DNA from: JBFFMO01 sp041390025
Lineage (GTDB): Bacteria > Myxococcota_A > Bradymonadia > Bradymonadales > Bradymonadaceae
NCBI GenBank assembly: GCA_041390025.1
Contig: JAWKQR010000014.1
Span: forward strand, 79,889 to 143,888
DNA: 64,000 nt
Direction of reading: 5' to 3'
Shown: positions 57,237 through 64,000 of the stretch, piece by piece
How the letters are laid out: each line of letters begins with the position of its first letter
Numbering within the stretch: the stretch's first letter is position 1
Translations under genes and position numbers: made by a program
The notes under the pieces: generated by a model
The model's database searches: none
Told to the model about the DNA's origin: nothing
What the model saw: the letters and a program-made list of their open reading frames with translations, nothing else

Positions 57237-57893
57237 ATGAAACATTTGATCATCGCAATTTTGACCGCTGGATCGATGGCCGCATGTGGTGGCGCCGAAG
57301 AACGCGGCGACCAATCGAACACGCAGACGGAGGCACGAAGTCAGGCGCCTGCTGCGACGGCGAATGGCACGACGGCGACAGACGACACTGTGGCTACCGA
57401 CACTGCGGAAGCTCCCGCAAACCCGACCGTCGGCACGACCACGGACGAAACGGTGACCGCCGAGGTCAACGAGCTGCAATCCGATCTTGAGTACCTTCGT
57501 CAGGAGGAGAAACTCGCCCGCGACGTCTACTTGACCTTGGGTGAGACCTACTCGGCTCAGGTGTTTGTCAACATCCCCAATTCTGAGCAGACGCACATGG
57601 ACCGAGTGCTCGACCTGCTCGACGCACGCGGCATCGCAGACCCGGTCGCCGGCATGGACGTCGGGGAGTTCCGAGACGCGTTCTTCAACGAACTCTTCGT
57701 GGATTTGGTCTCGCAGGGACTGGAGTCACGTGAAGCAGCCTTTGGGGTGGGCGTGGCCATCGAAGAGCTTGACATCAAGGATCTCGACGAGCGCATCGCG
57801 AAGAATCCACCCGCAGATGTCGCTGCCGTCTACGCCTCACTGAGAGCGGGCTCGGTCAACCACTTGGCCGCGTTCAACCGACAGTTGCGATAG
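57237..57893 (+). CDS. DUF2202 (ferritin-like) lipoprotein
   Basis: 218 residues. Lipoprotein signal (MKHLIIAILTAGSMAAC), a Thr/Ala-rich tether, then DUF2202: LQSDLEYLRQEEKLARDVYLTLG, FVNIPNSEQTHMDRVLDLLDARG, and FNELFVDLVSQGLESREAAFGVGVAIEELDI. The paired Glu/His motifs (EEKLARD, EQTHM) are those of the ferritin-like superfamily and could hold a di-metal site; function in this family is not established. A good GGAGG precedes the ATG at 57237. Confidence 0.88.
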   Translation: MKHLIIAILTAGSMAACGGAEERGDQSNTQTEARSQAPAATANGTTATDDTVATDTAEAPANPTVGTTTDETVTAEVNELQSDLEYLRQEEKLARDVYLTLGETYSAQVFVNIPNSEQTHMDRVLDLLDARGIADPVAGMDVGEFRDAFFNELFVDLVSQGLESREAAFGVGVAIEELDIKDLDERIAKNPPADVAAVYASLRAGSVNHLAAFNRQLR

Positions 57894-57975
57894 GGCGCGG
57901 GCGGGGTCTTTGTTGACCTCGCCTTGCCTTCGCTGTATTGCCGAGGGCAGCAAATTCCCTGCCCAAAGGTAAGCC

Positions 57976-58728
57976 ATGTCACGTCACGACGGCCGTCAAC
58001 ACGACCAACTTCGCCCCATCTCCATCGAGACCAACTTTACCAAGAATCCTGCGGCTTCCGTGCTGATCCGCTGCGGAGACACCATTGTGTGGTGCGCTGC
58101 AAGCGTTGAGGAACAGATCCCACGCTGGCTCAAGAACGAGGGCGGCGGCAAGGGCTGGGTCACGGCGGAGTACATGATGTTGCCGGGCTCGACGACGCCT
58201 CGCTCGAACCGCGAAGGCCGTCGTGGTCAGATCAGTGGACGCACCCAAGAGATTCAACGCCTGATTGGCCGCAGTTTGCGCGCCGTGATGGATCTCGAAA
58301 AACTCGGCGAGCGCACGATTACGCTCGACTGCGAGGTCCTTCAGGCCGATGGCGGAACGCGCACGACTGCGATCAATGGCAGTTTTGTCGCGCTCGCGCT
58401 GACGCTCAAAAAGCTTCTGGTCGAGCAGAAGATCTCGCAGATGCCACTCAAACACTCGTTGGCCGCAATCTCGGTCGGCTTGGTCGACGGGGAGATTTTG
58501 CTCGATCTCCCCTACGTCGAAGACGTGGCCGCGGATGTAGACATGAACGTGGTCATGACCGGCAAAGGTCGGTTCATCGAGATCCAAGGCACCGGTGAGG
58601 AATCTACGTTTGCCGACGAAGAGTTCCAAAAGTTGTTGGTGGTCGCGCGCAAGGGAATCCGCGACATCACGGCGATTCAACGCGAAGCGTTGAACAACGA
58701 TCCGCTTTTTGAAGGGTTGTTCGCATGA
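57976..58728 (+). CDS. rph: Ribonuclease PH
   Basis: 250 residues. Phosphorolytic 3'-5' exoribonuclease that trims tRNA 3' ends. N-terminal MSRHDGRQHDQLRPISIETNFTKNPAASVLIRCGDT, the phosphate-binding and catalytic loops RSNREGRRGQISGRTQEIQRLIGRSLR, ITLDCEVLQADGGTRTTAINGSFVAL, DLPYVEDVAADVDMNVVMT, and the C-terminal IQGTGEESTFADEEFQKLL. All conserved Arg residues are present. The stop overlaps the DUF423 gene start as ATGA. Confidence 0.97.
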   Translation: MSRHDGRQHDQLRPISIETNFTKNPAASVLIRCGDTIVWCAASVEEQIPRWLKNEGGGKGWVTAEYMMLPGSTTPRSNREGRRGQISGRTQEIQRLIGRSLRAVMDLEKLGERTITLDCEVLQADGGTRTTAINGSFVALALTLKKLLVEQKISQMPLKHSLAAISVGLVDGEILLDLPYVEDVAADVDMNVVMTGKGRFIEIQGTGEESTFADEEFQKLLVVARKGIRDITAIQREALNNDPLFEGLFA

Positions 58729-59096
58729 ACCTGTTTGGTGTGCTTGCGGGTATCTTTGGGGCGACAGGCGTGGCCGCAGGGGCCTTCGGTGCGCACGCGT
58801 TGGCATCGAAGCTCGAACCCAGAATGTTGGAAGTTTTCGAGACGGCGGCCCGATATCAGATGTATCATGCAATCGCGCTGCTTGGTGTGGCGTGGGCGTG
58901 GCAGCAAACGTCGCACAGCACGGCCGCGCAGGTGGCCGGTTGGGCGTTCACGGTTGGCATCGTGCTGTTTTCCGGGTCGCTCTACGCGATGGTGTTTTCG
59001 GGCGTACGTGCGCTTGGCGCGATCACGCCCATCGGTGGTGTGGGCTTCATCGTTGGATGGATCGCGCTGGCGGTCGCGTTGAGCAAAGCCGCGTAA
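58725..59096 (+). CDS. DUF423 (YgdD-type) membrane protein
   Basis: 123 residues with four predicted membrane helices; GVLAGIFGATGVAAGAFGAHAL at the start and FSGSLYAMVFSGVRALGAITPIGGVGFIVGW later are typical of the DUF423/UPF0382 family. Function unknown. It overlaps the end of rph by 4 bases and is 18 bases ahead of sthA, so all three are likely one transcript. Confidence 0.93.
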   Translation: MNLFGVLAGIFGATGVAAGAFGAHALASKLEPRMLEVFETAARYQMYHAIALLGVAWAWQQTSHSTAAQVAGWAFTVGIVLFSGSLYAMVFSGVRALGAITPIGGVGFIVGWIALAVALSKAA

Positions 59097-59114
59097 GGTC
59101 TTTTGGAGGTCGTC

Positions 59115-60503
59115 TTGAGCCGTTACGACGTTGTGGTGATTGGAAGTGGGCCGGGAGGCGAAGGCGCGGCGATGACCGCAGCCAAGTCCGGCAAGTCCGT
59201 GGCCATCGTGGACCGTTATGCCGAAGTTGGCGGCGGGTGTGTCCACTGGGGCACGATCCCTAGCAAAGTGCTGCGTCACGCGGTCATGGAGTACGTCGAG
59301 TTTCGCCGCAATCCAATGTTCCAGCCGGCGATGGAGCACCTGCACATCACGTTTCCGATGCTGCTCAACGCAGCCGGCCGCGTGATCGAGCAACAAGCGT
59401 CGATGCGGCGCCGTTTTTACGAACGCAACGATGTGCGCTTTGTGGACGGCCACGCACGTTTTGTCGACGGCAACACGATTGAGGTCACCAACGACGACGG
59501 CGCCGTCGAGACCATTTACGGCGAGAAATTCATCATCGCGGTGGGCTCAAGCCCGTATCGTCCGGCCGACGTCGACTTTTCGCATCCACGCGTGTTGGAT
59601 GCCGACACAGTTCTAAAGCTCGACACGACACCTCACACGGTCACCATTTACGGCGCCGGCGTGATTGGTTGCGAGTACGCGTCCATCTTCCGCAACCTCG
59701 ACGTGAAGCTGAACCTTGTGAACACGCGCGACAAATTGCTCAGCTTCCTCGACGACGAGATCATCGACGCGTTGAGCTACCAGCTTCGGGATCAAGGCGC
59801 CGTGATCCGCCACAACGAAGAGTACGCCAAGGTCGTCGCGCACTCAGACCACGTGGAGCTGCACCTCAAATCGGGCAAGATCCTCAAGAGCGAATACCTG
59901 CTTTGGGCGCAAGGGCGTACCGGAAACACAGACAAACTTGGTCTTGAAAATGTGGGCATCTCGGTCAACAGCCGCCGCCAAATCGACGTCGACGAAAACT
60001 ACGTCACCAGCGTCCCCCACATCTACGCCGTGGGCGACGTCGTCGGCTTCCCTGGGCTCGCCTCGGCCAGCTACGATCAAGGCCGATTCGCGTGTATTCA
60101 TGCGGTCACTGGCGAGTGCAACCGACGTTTGGTGGACAACATGCCAAGCGGAATTTGGACGAGTCCCGAGATCTCGTGTGTGGGGCCCACCGAAAAAGAA
60201 CTGACCGAAAAACAGGTGCCTTACGAGGTCGGCCATGCGTTGTTCCGAAGCCTGGCCCGCGCACAGATCGACCGTTGCACCGTGGGCATGCTCAAGATCC
60301 TCTTCCATCGCGAAACGCTTGAGGTGTTGGCCATCCACTGCTTTGGGAACAACGCCGCCGAGATCGTGCACATCGGCCAGGCGGTGATGGCGCAGAAGGA
60401 TAAGACCAATTCGCTGCGTTATTTCGCAGACACCACCTTCAACTACCCGACGATGGCCGAAGCCTACCGCGTCGCAGCTCTGAACGGCTTGAATCGACTG
60501 TAG
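59115..60503 (+). CDS. sthA: Soluble pyridine nucleotide transhydrogenase
   Basis: 462 residues from a TTG at 59115, preceded by GGAGG at five bases. FAD-dependent enzyme that interconverts NADPH/NAD and NADH/NADP in the cytoplasm. FAD site YDVVVIGSGPGGEGAAMTAA, GGGCVHWGTIPSKVLR (single redox-position Cys, as in Sth, not the CxxxxC of lpd), NAD site IYGAGVIGCEYASIF, YAVGDVVGFPGLASASYDQGR, and C-terminal FADTTFNYPTMAEAYR. The absent second Cys and overall motifs separate it from lipoamide dehydrogenase. Confidence 0.93.
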   Translation: MSRYDVVVIGSGPGGEGAAMTAAKSGKSVAIVDRYAEVGGGCVHWGTIPSKVLRHAVMEYVEFRRNPMFQPAMEHLHITFPMLLNAAGRVIEQQASMRRRFYERNDVRFVDGHARFVDGNTIEVTNDDGAVETIYGEKFIIAVGSSPYRPADVDFSHPRVLDADTVLKLDTTPHTVTIYGAGVIGCEYASIFRNLDVKLNLVNTRDKLLSFLDDEIIDALSYQLRDQGAVIRHNEEYAKVVAHSDHVELHLKSGKILKSEYLLWAQGRTGNTDKLGLENVGISVNSRRQIDVDENYVTSVPHIYAVGDVVGFPGLASASYDQGRFACIHAVTGECNRRLVDNMPSGIWTSPEISCVGPTEKELTEKQVPYEVGHALFRSLARAQIDRCTVGMLKILFHRETLEVLAIHCFGNNAAEIVHIGQAVMAQKDKTNSLRYFADTTFNYPTMAEAYRVAALNGLNRL

Positions 60504-60523
60504 CGAACCGATAAGGATGAAGG

Positions 60524-61353
60524 ATGTCGATTATTCGGGTTCCGTCTGGTCATTCCTAGCCAGGTTCACCAAAGCCTTGTCAGCGCCGAAAATGCGCTGG
60601 TGGTGCAGTCCGAGAAACCCCGACGGGTGGGGTGTCGCGTATTACATCGCGAACACACCCCACGTCATCAAGAGTGCCCGCGGCGCAGTCGACGACCTAT
60701 TGTTCAAACACGTCTCTGGCGTCGTCGCGTCCGAAACCGTCGTGGCGCATGTGCGCAAGGCGACACAAGGCCAGCTCTCGATTGTGAATTCTCATCCGTT
60801 TCAGTTCGGAAACTGGATCTTTGCCCACAACGGCAACATCCCCAATTTTGACGCGGTGCGCGCTGGCCTGCTCGACCGTGTGTCGCCCAACAAGCGCCGC
60901 TTCATTCTGGGAAACACAGACAGCGAGGTGATTTTCCACCTGATGTTGACCCACCTCAAACGCAAGGGCGACCTGCACGCAGCCTTCGACACCGCCGCGG
61001 CCGCCGATGCGATGCGCGAGACCATTCGCGACATTGAGGAGGTGACCGGGCTTGAGTGTTACAAACCCGAGGATGAGCTCTCGCTCTCGTTCATTTTGAC
61101 CAACGGGCAGTCGCTTGTCGCGCACCAAGGCGGCAAAGAGCTGCGCTACAGCACCTACAAAAAGCGTTGCCCCGAACGCGATTCCTGCACCAGCTTCGCG
61201 CCGTGTTGCGAAGCGCCGATGCCGGCAGGGTTCGTCAATCACCTGATCGTGTCGAGCGAGGTGCTTCAGGGAGAAAACGTCTGGGTGGAGATGGCTCCTG
61301 GCGAAATTGTCACCGTCGATCATCGCATGAAATTTGGGACGCACGGGCTCTAA
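60524..61353 (+). CDS. Class II glutamine amidotransferase (YafJ-like); two apparent 2-base deletions
   Basis: Ntn-hydrolase amidotransferase of the GATase_4/YafJ kind, ~280 residues; its nucleophile Cys2 would release NH3 from glutamine. The catalytic N-terminus is out of frame. ATG 60524 (with AAGGA six bases upstream) should read MCRLFGF but two bases (TG) are missing just after it, so CRLFGFRLVIPSQVHQSL lies one frame off. A second shift near 60615-60621 (AAACCCC where AAACACCCC is expected) returns the frame to PDGWGVAYYI. Downstream the frame is clean: VAHVRKATQG, NSHPFQFGNWIFAHNGNI, NTDSEVIF, and GENVWVEMAPGEIVTVDHRM. The breaks are most likely sequence errors. Confidence 0.78.
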
Positions 61354-61441
61354 GCGCGCCTCGGGAGGGTTGAGCGCCTTGGTGGTGTCGAGGGATTGAC
61401 CGTGTTATGACGGCTGCGAAATCAACAAAAAGGGAGCCGTT

Positions 61442-62266
61442 ATGAAACGTTTGATGAAACTGTGGTTGGTGGGAGCGCTCGTTCTTGCTTCGTGTGGAAT
61501 ACCTGAGGAACAACACAACAAAGTTGTCCAAGACCTCGAGAACATGAAGCAGGAGCTCGCTGCGACGCAGCAGGCGAAGACCGACAGCGAAACCGAGCTC
61601 AACGCCAAAATCGACGAGTTGGAAGCCAAGATTGCAGCTTTGGAGGCCGAGAAGGCCGACCTTGAGGGCCAGCTGAACAACGCGAACGCCGAGCTCTCGA
61701 TGTTCCAGTCGAAGACAGGTGGCCTCGAGAAAGCGCTGGCTGCGACCAAGGTCGAGCTCGACGAGCTCCGCAAGGCCAAGGTGCTTCAGGAAAAGCGTCT
61801 GGCCGAATACCGCAAGTTGACCGAACAGCTGGCGAGCATGGTCAAGACCGGCAAACTGCAGGTCAAGGTTCGCAACGGCAACATGGTCATTCAGCTGGCC
61901 AACAACATCCTGTTCGACACCGGCAAGACGGACGTCAAAAGGACGGCCAAGAGGCTCTGACTGAGCCGGAATTTCAAACCATCCAGAATCGTCGGTTCTT
62001 GGTGGCTGGTCACACCGACAACGTGCCGATCGGTCGATATAAGAGCAACTGGAGCCGTCGACCGCACGTGCTGTCAACGTTGTTCAGTACCTTCAGGACG
62101 CTGGTGTAAACCATCGGTGTTGGCTGCGGCGGGTTACGGTGAGTTCGATCCGCTGCGAGCAATGACACCGACGACGGCAAGGCGCAGAATCGACGGCATC
62201 GAGATCATCCTGTTGCCAAACCTCGACGAGCTGCCAAAGCTGCCCAAAGATTTGATCGAAGGTTAG
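61442..62266 (+). pseudogene. OmpA-domain lipoprotein, frame broken by several indels
   Basis: Lipoprotein signal (MKRLMKLWLVGALVLASC), a long coiled coil (~25-125) and an OmpA C-terminal domain, as in peptidoglycan-linked lipoproteins of the Pal/YiaD kind. The first 165 residues are in frame to FDTGKTDVK; then at least five 1-2 base indels (near 61937, 62052, 62104, 62155 and 62200) scatter the OmpA domain over three frames: LVAGHTDNVPIGRYKSNW, STARAVNVVQYLQDAG, LAAAGYGEFDP, SNDTDDGKAQNRR, IEIILLPN, to a TAG at 62266. The codons are nearly unaltered otherwise, so sequencing error is likelier than decay. GGGAG lies five bases before the ATG. Confidence 0.75.
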
Positions 62267-62291
62267 TCCACACTTGAAGCCGTTCCTGCCC

Positions 62292-63013
62292 ATGATTTTG
62301 TCATGTTTGTGGCCGGCTGCGCCAACAACAAGGGCTTAAGCCTTGGACTTGACGGCAGGCGCCGACGGGGCAGGTGGACGCCAAGACGTCACAAACCGAG
62401 CATCTCTACGATGTCATCCAAGGCGACCGCCGAGTTTGATGCCTTGTACGGCGATTTCAAGGCGTTACCCAACATGTTTGGCGTGATTCGTTTCCGCGCT
62501 GACCTGTTTCACGCAGCCATGGCGTGCGCCACGGCAGGCGCTTGGAGCGCAAGCCGAGCCTGAGAGTCCCGAGGCGCCAGCGCCGCCGAGCTCGGCTTAG
62601 CCTGCGAGGTCGTGCCGCTTCCAGCGCTTCAGACGGCGCTGAGTAACTCGCCCGAGAAAGCCACGGCACTGGCAGGGTTACGTGCGATCGATGCCTTACG
62701 CGAGAAACGAACGTTGTTGGAAGGCCGATTGAGGGCGCTTCCACGTGACACAAACGACATGCGCGAGTACGTCGCGTCGCAGCGCTCGGAATCTCGCCGC
62801 GTAGAGCAAGAACTCGAACGCCGTAAACCCGAATACAACGACCGCGACTTCGCCACGTCAAAACAGCGGGTGCGGGAGTGGCAAGCCAAACTCGACGCGC
62901 TCGAAGCCGCCGTCGAGCGGCTCGATACGAGCCGCGTTGAATGGCAAACCGCGCTTGAATCCCGAATGGCGACGCTTTACCGGCAGATATCGCTGTTGGG
63001 TACCCAAAGATGA
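62292..63013 (+). pseudogene. Coiled-coil lipoprotein, 5' half broken by indels
   Basis: The readable 3' half (62612-63013) encodes a Glu/Arg-rich coiled coil (ALREKRTLLEGRLRALP, RRVEQELERRKPEYNDRDF, WQAKLDALEAAVERLDTSRVEW). The 5' half, in pieces, shows a lipoprotein start (MFVAGCANNKGLSLGLD), a short Gly/Asp segment, EFDALYGDFKALPNMFGV and a Pro/Ala stretch (AQAEPESPEAPAPPSSA), with at least four shifts of frame. The start is uncertain: an in-frame TTG lies at 62274. Its stop overlaps the TVP38 gene as ATGA. Likely a cell-envelope protein; the 5' structure is a reconstruction. Confidence 0.5.
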
Positions 63014-63729
63014 AGTGGTTCAAGTTCGCGGTTTTGGTCGCGTTTGTGATCACGAGCGCCCTCGCCGTCCATCACTTTAACCTGTTTGACTACAGCCGCG
63101 CCGACGTCGTCGCAAAGCTCGAGTCCATGGGGCCGTGGTCTCGGGTCGCATTCGTGGTCGCGTACGCGTTGCTGGTGTGTTTAACCGTGCCTGGGACCGC
63201 CGTCACCGTGTTTGGTGCGACGTTTTTCGGGCTCGGCGAGACGTATCTCATGGTGTTGGTTGGCGCGACCATCGGTGCCTCGCTGAGCTTCGGGTTGGGG
63301 CGCCTGCTTGGGCGTGAGGCCGTCGAGAGCGTATTGTCCAAAGGTGGGATGTTCGAGCGCATTGAGGCGATCAGCCATCGTTTTGAAGCGCGCGGTGTTT
63401 TGGCCGTCGCGTACTTGCGCATGGCCTATGTTCCGTTTGTGGTGCTCAACTACCTCGCCCCGCTGACGGGGATTCGGTTTCGTGACTTTGTGGTGGGCAC
63501 CGTCATCGGTATTTTGCCTGGTACCTTTGTGTTTGTGTTCCTGGGCAACACCCTGCAAAGCGCGTGGGACACCGGCGATTGGGGCCGCTTGGTCTCGGTG
63601 CAAGGGGCCATTGCCGTGGCCTTGTTTGTGGCGAGCTTGGGGCTTCCTTGGCTCGCCAATCGTGTCTTCAGGCCCGTGAAACCTCAGTCAACGGGCGACG
63701 GCGATCCCTTCGACGGCAAACAGCGGTAG
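63010..63729 (+). CDS. TVP38/TMEM64 (DedA-like superfamily) membrane protein
   Basis: 239 residues, five to six membrane helices. The family core is visible: SRVAFVVAYALLVCLTVPGTAVTVFGATFFGL, GATIGASLSFGLGRLLGR, VAYLRMAYVPFVVLNYLAPLTGIRFRDF, GTVIGILPGTFVFVFLGNTL. The family belongs to the VTT/DedA group of lipid-scramblase-like proteins; the substrate here is unknown. ATG overlaps the preceding coiled-coil lipoprotein stop. Confidence 0.92.
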   Translation: MKWFKFAVLVAFVITSALAVHHFNLFDYSRADVVAKLESMGPWSRVAFVVAYALLVCLTVPGTAVTVFGATFFGLGETYLMVLVGATIGASLSFGLGRLLGREAVESVLSKGGMFERIEAISHRFEARGVLAVAYLRMAYVPFVVLNYLAPLTGIRFRDFVVGTVIGILPGTFVFVFLGNTLQSAWDTGDWGRLVSVQGAIAVALFVASLGLPWLANRVFRPVKPQSTGDGDPFDGKQR

Positions 63730-63934
63730 TTTTTTTCGAAGTTTTCCACAGGATAAAGCTCCATGGTTTCATGGTGTTAGGGGCATTGTTGGTTGGTCGG
63801 CAAAGAAAAATGGCACACGTCGTGCCTCATTCGACCTAAAAATTTCCAGTGAACCTCGTAAGTCGTTATGATGAGGACATCTGCGGAAGTCTTGCACATT
63901 AGGGTGATTGGCACTCGGCAAGATGCAGAACGAT

Positions 63935-63950
63935 GTGGGAAGGACCCCAC
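63935..63950 (+). promoter_or_regulatory. Probable CsrA-binding hairpin in the csrA leader
   Basis: GTGGG-AAGGAC-CCCAC: a 5-bp GC stem whose hexaloop carries GGA, the preferred CsrA/RsmA target. A second AAGGA (63956-63960) overlaps the ribosome-binding site of csrA. This pairing of a high-affinity upstream site with a Shine-Dalgarno-overlapping site is the usual layout of csrA autoregulation. The rest of the 241-base gap after the TVP38 gene shows no gene. Confidence 0.6.
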
Positions 63951-63970
63951 GCGTGAAGGAGCAGGGCCTA

Positions 63971-64000
63971 ATGCTGACCCTCACCAGGAAGGTTGGAGAA
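63971..64000 (+). CDS. csrA: Carbon storage regulator CsrA, first 10 residues
   Basis: Only MLTLTRKVGE is inside the window, the near-invariant N-terminus of CsrA/RsmA. GGAG lies nine bases upstream of the ATG. CsrA is a dimeric RNA-binding protein that represses translation by binding GGA in hairpin loops at ribosome sites. The hairpin at 63935-63950 suggests control of its own translation. Ten residues are few, but the match is distinctive and the leader fits. Confidence 0.85.
   Translation, partial: MLTLTRKVGE

Noticed and set aside
62303..62563. An 86-codon frame as a separate small gene
   Set aside because: It is a patch of the coiled-coil lipoprotein gene seen in one frame between indels; only its first dozen residues look real.

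Overview
The window is 64 kb of a high-GC genome that reads as Myxococcota-like, possibly Bradymonadales-type; this placement is inference. The signs are tandem Myxococcus-type Cys-rich CGDG...CDDGN repeats with a fibro-slime domain, several membrane-anchored Hanks-type Ser/Thr kinases, many lipoproteins (some with Asn-rich tethers), an OmpA protein with TSP3 calcium repeats, an archaeal-type AspRS, and an F-type ATP synthase with both b and b' stalk subunits. I found no tRNA, rRNA, CRISPR array, insertion sequence or prophage. Most of the window is ordinary chromosome. Accessory character appears around 8-11 kb and, in gene content, at 40-57 kb.

Layout: 1-7.9 kb (minus strand) holds ahcY (cut by the edge) and a compact OmpA-TSP3 / zinc-ribbon Ser/Thr kinase / lipoprotein operon behind rimO. 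8.0-11.3 kb is a visibly lower-GC islet with a lipoprotein and a trypsin-like protease lipoprotein, plus a decayed fragment of a protease paralogue. 11.3-16.9 kb carries aspS, dnaE (with a frameshift) and a small beta-barrel protein. 16.9-24.7 kb has a SUFU-like protein, a FadL porin overlapping a lipase lipoprotein, a CAP-domain lipoprotein and a second Ser/Thr kinase. 24.8-31 kb is the ATP synthase operon (b', b, delta, alpha, gamma, beta, epsilon; a and c are elsewhere), and its beta subunit has an unusual insertion of about 55 residues.

31.2-39.8 kb encodes the whole 2-oxoglutarate dehydrogenase complex (sucA, lpd, sucB), interrupted by a large Cys-rich surface lipoprotein and a 63-aa protein. 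39.9-46.9 kb is the most unusual part. A kinase with an N-terminal degenerate kinase domain lies in an operon with a metzincin protease and a pilin-like peptide. Divergent to it is a membrane protein whose C-terminus looks like a degenerate Fam20C/HipA-type kinase fold. 46.9-53.1 kb has an EVE protein and a tight operon of three paralogous beta-propeller lipoproteins plus an outer-membrane barrel. 53.4-64 kb carries an SDR oxidoreductase, a TPR protein, a periplasmic-binding lipoprotein, a DUF2202 lipoprotein, rph, a DUF423 protein, sthA, a class II amidotransferase, an OmpA lipoprotein, a coiled-coil lipoprotein, a TVP38 protein and the first codons of csrA with a probable CsrA-binding hairpin in its leader.

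Several clearly intact protein families are broken by single-base shifts, three of them in homopolymers (about 4055, 15868 and 50290), and a dense cluster lies at 60.5-62.7 kb. The simplest reading is residual sequencing or assembly error rather than gene decay, so these loci are described as genes with the breakpoints given.
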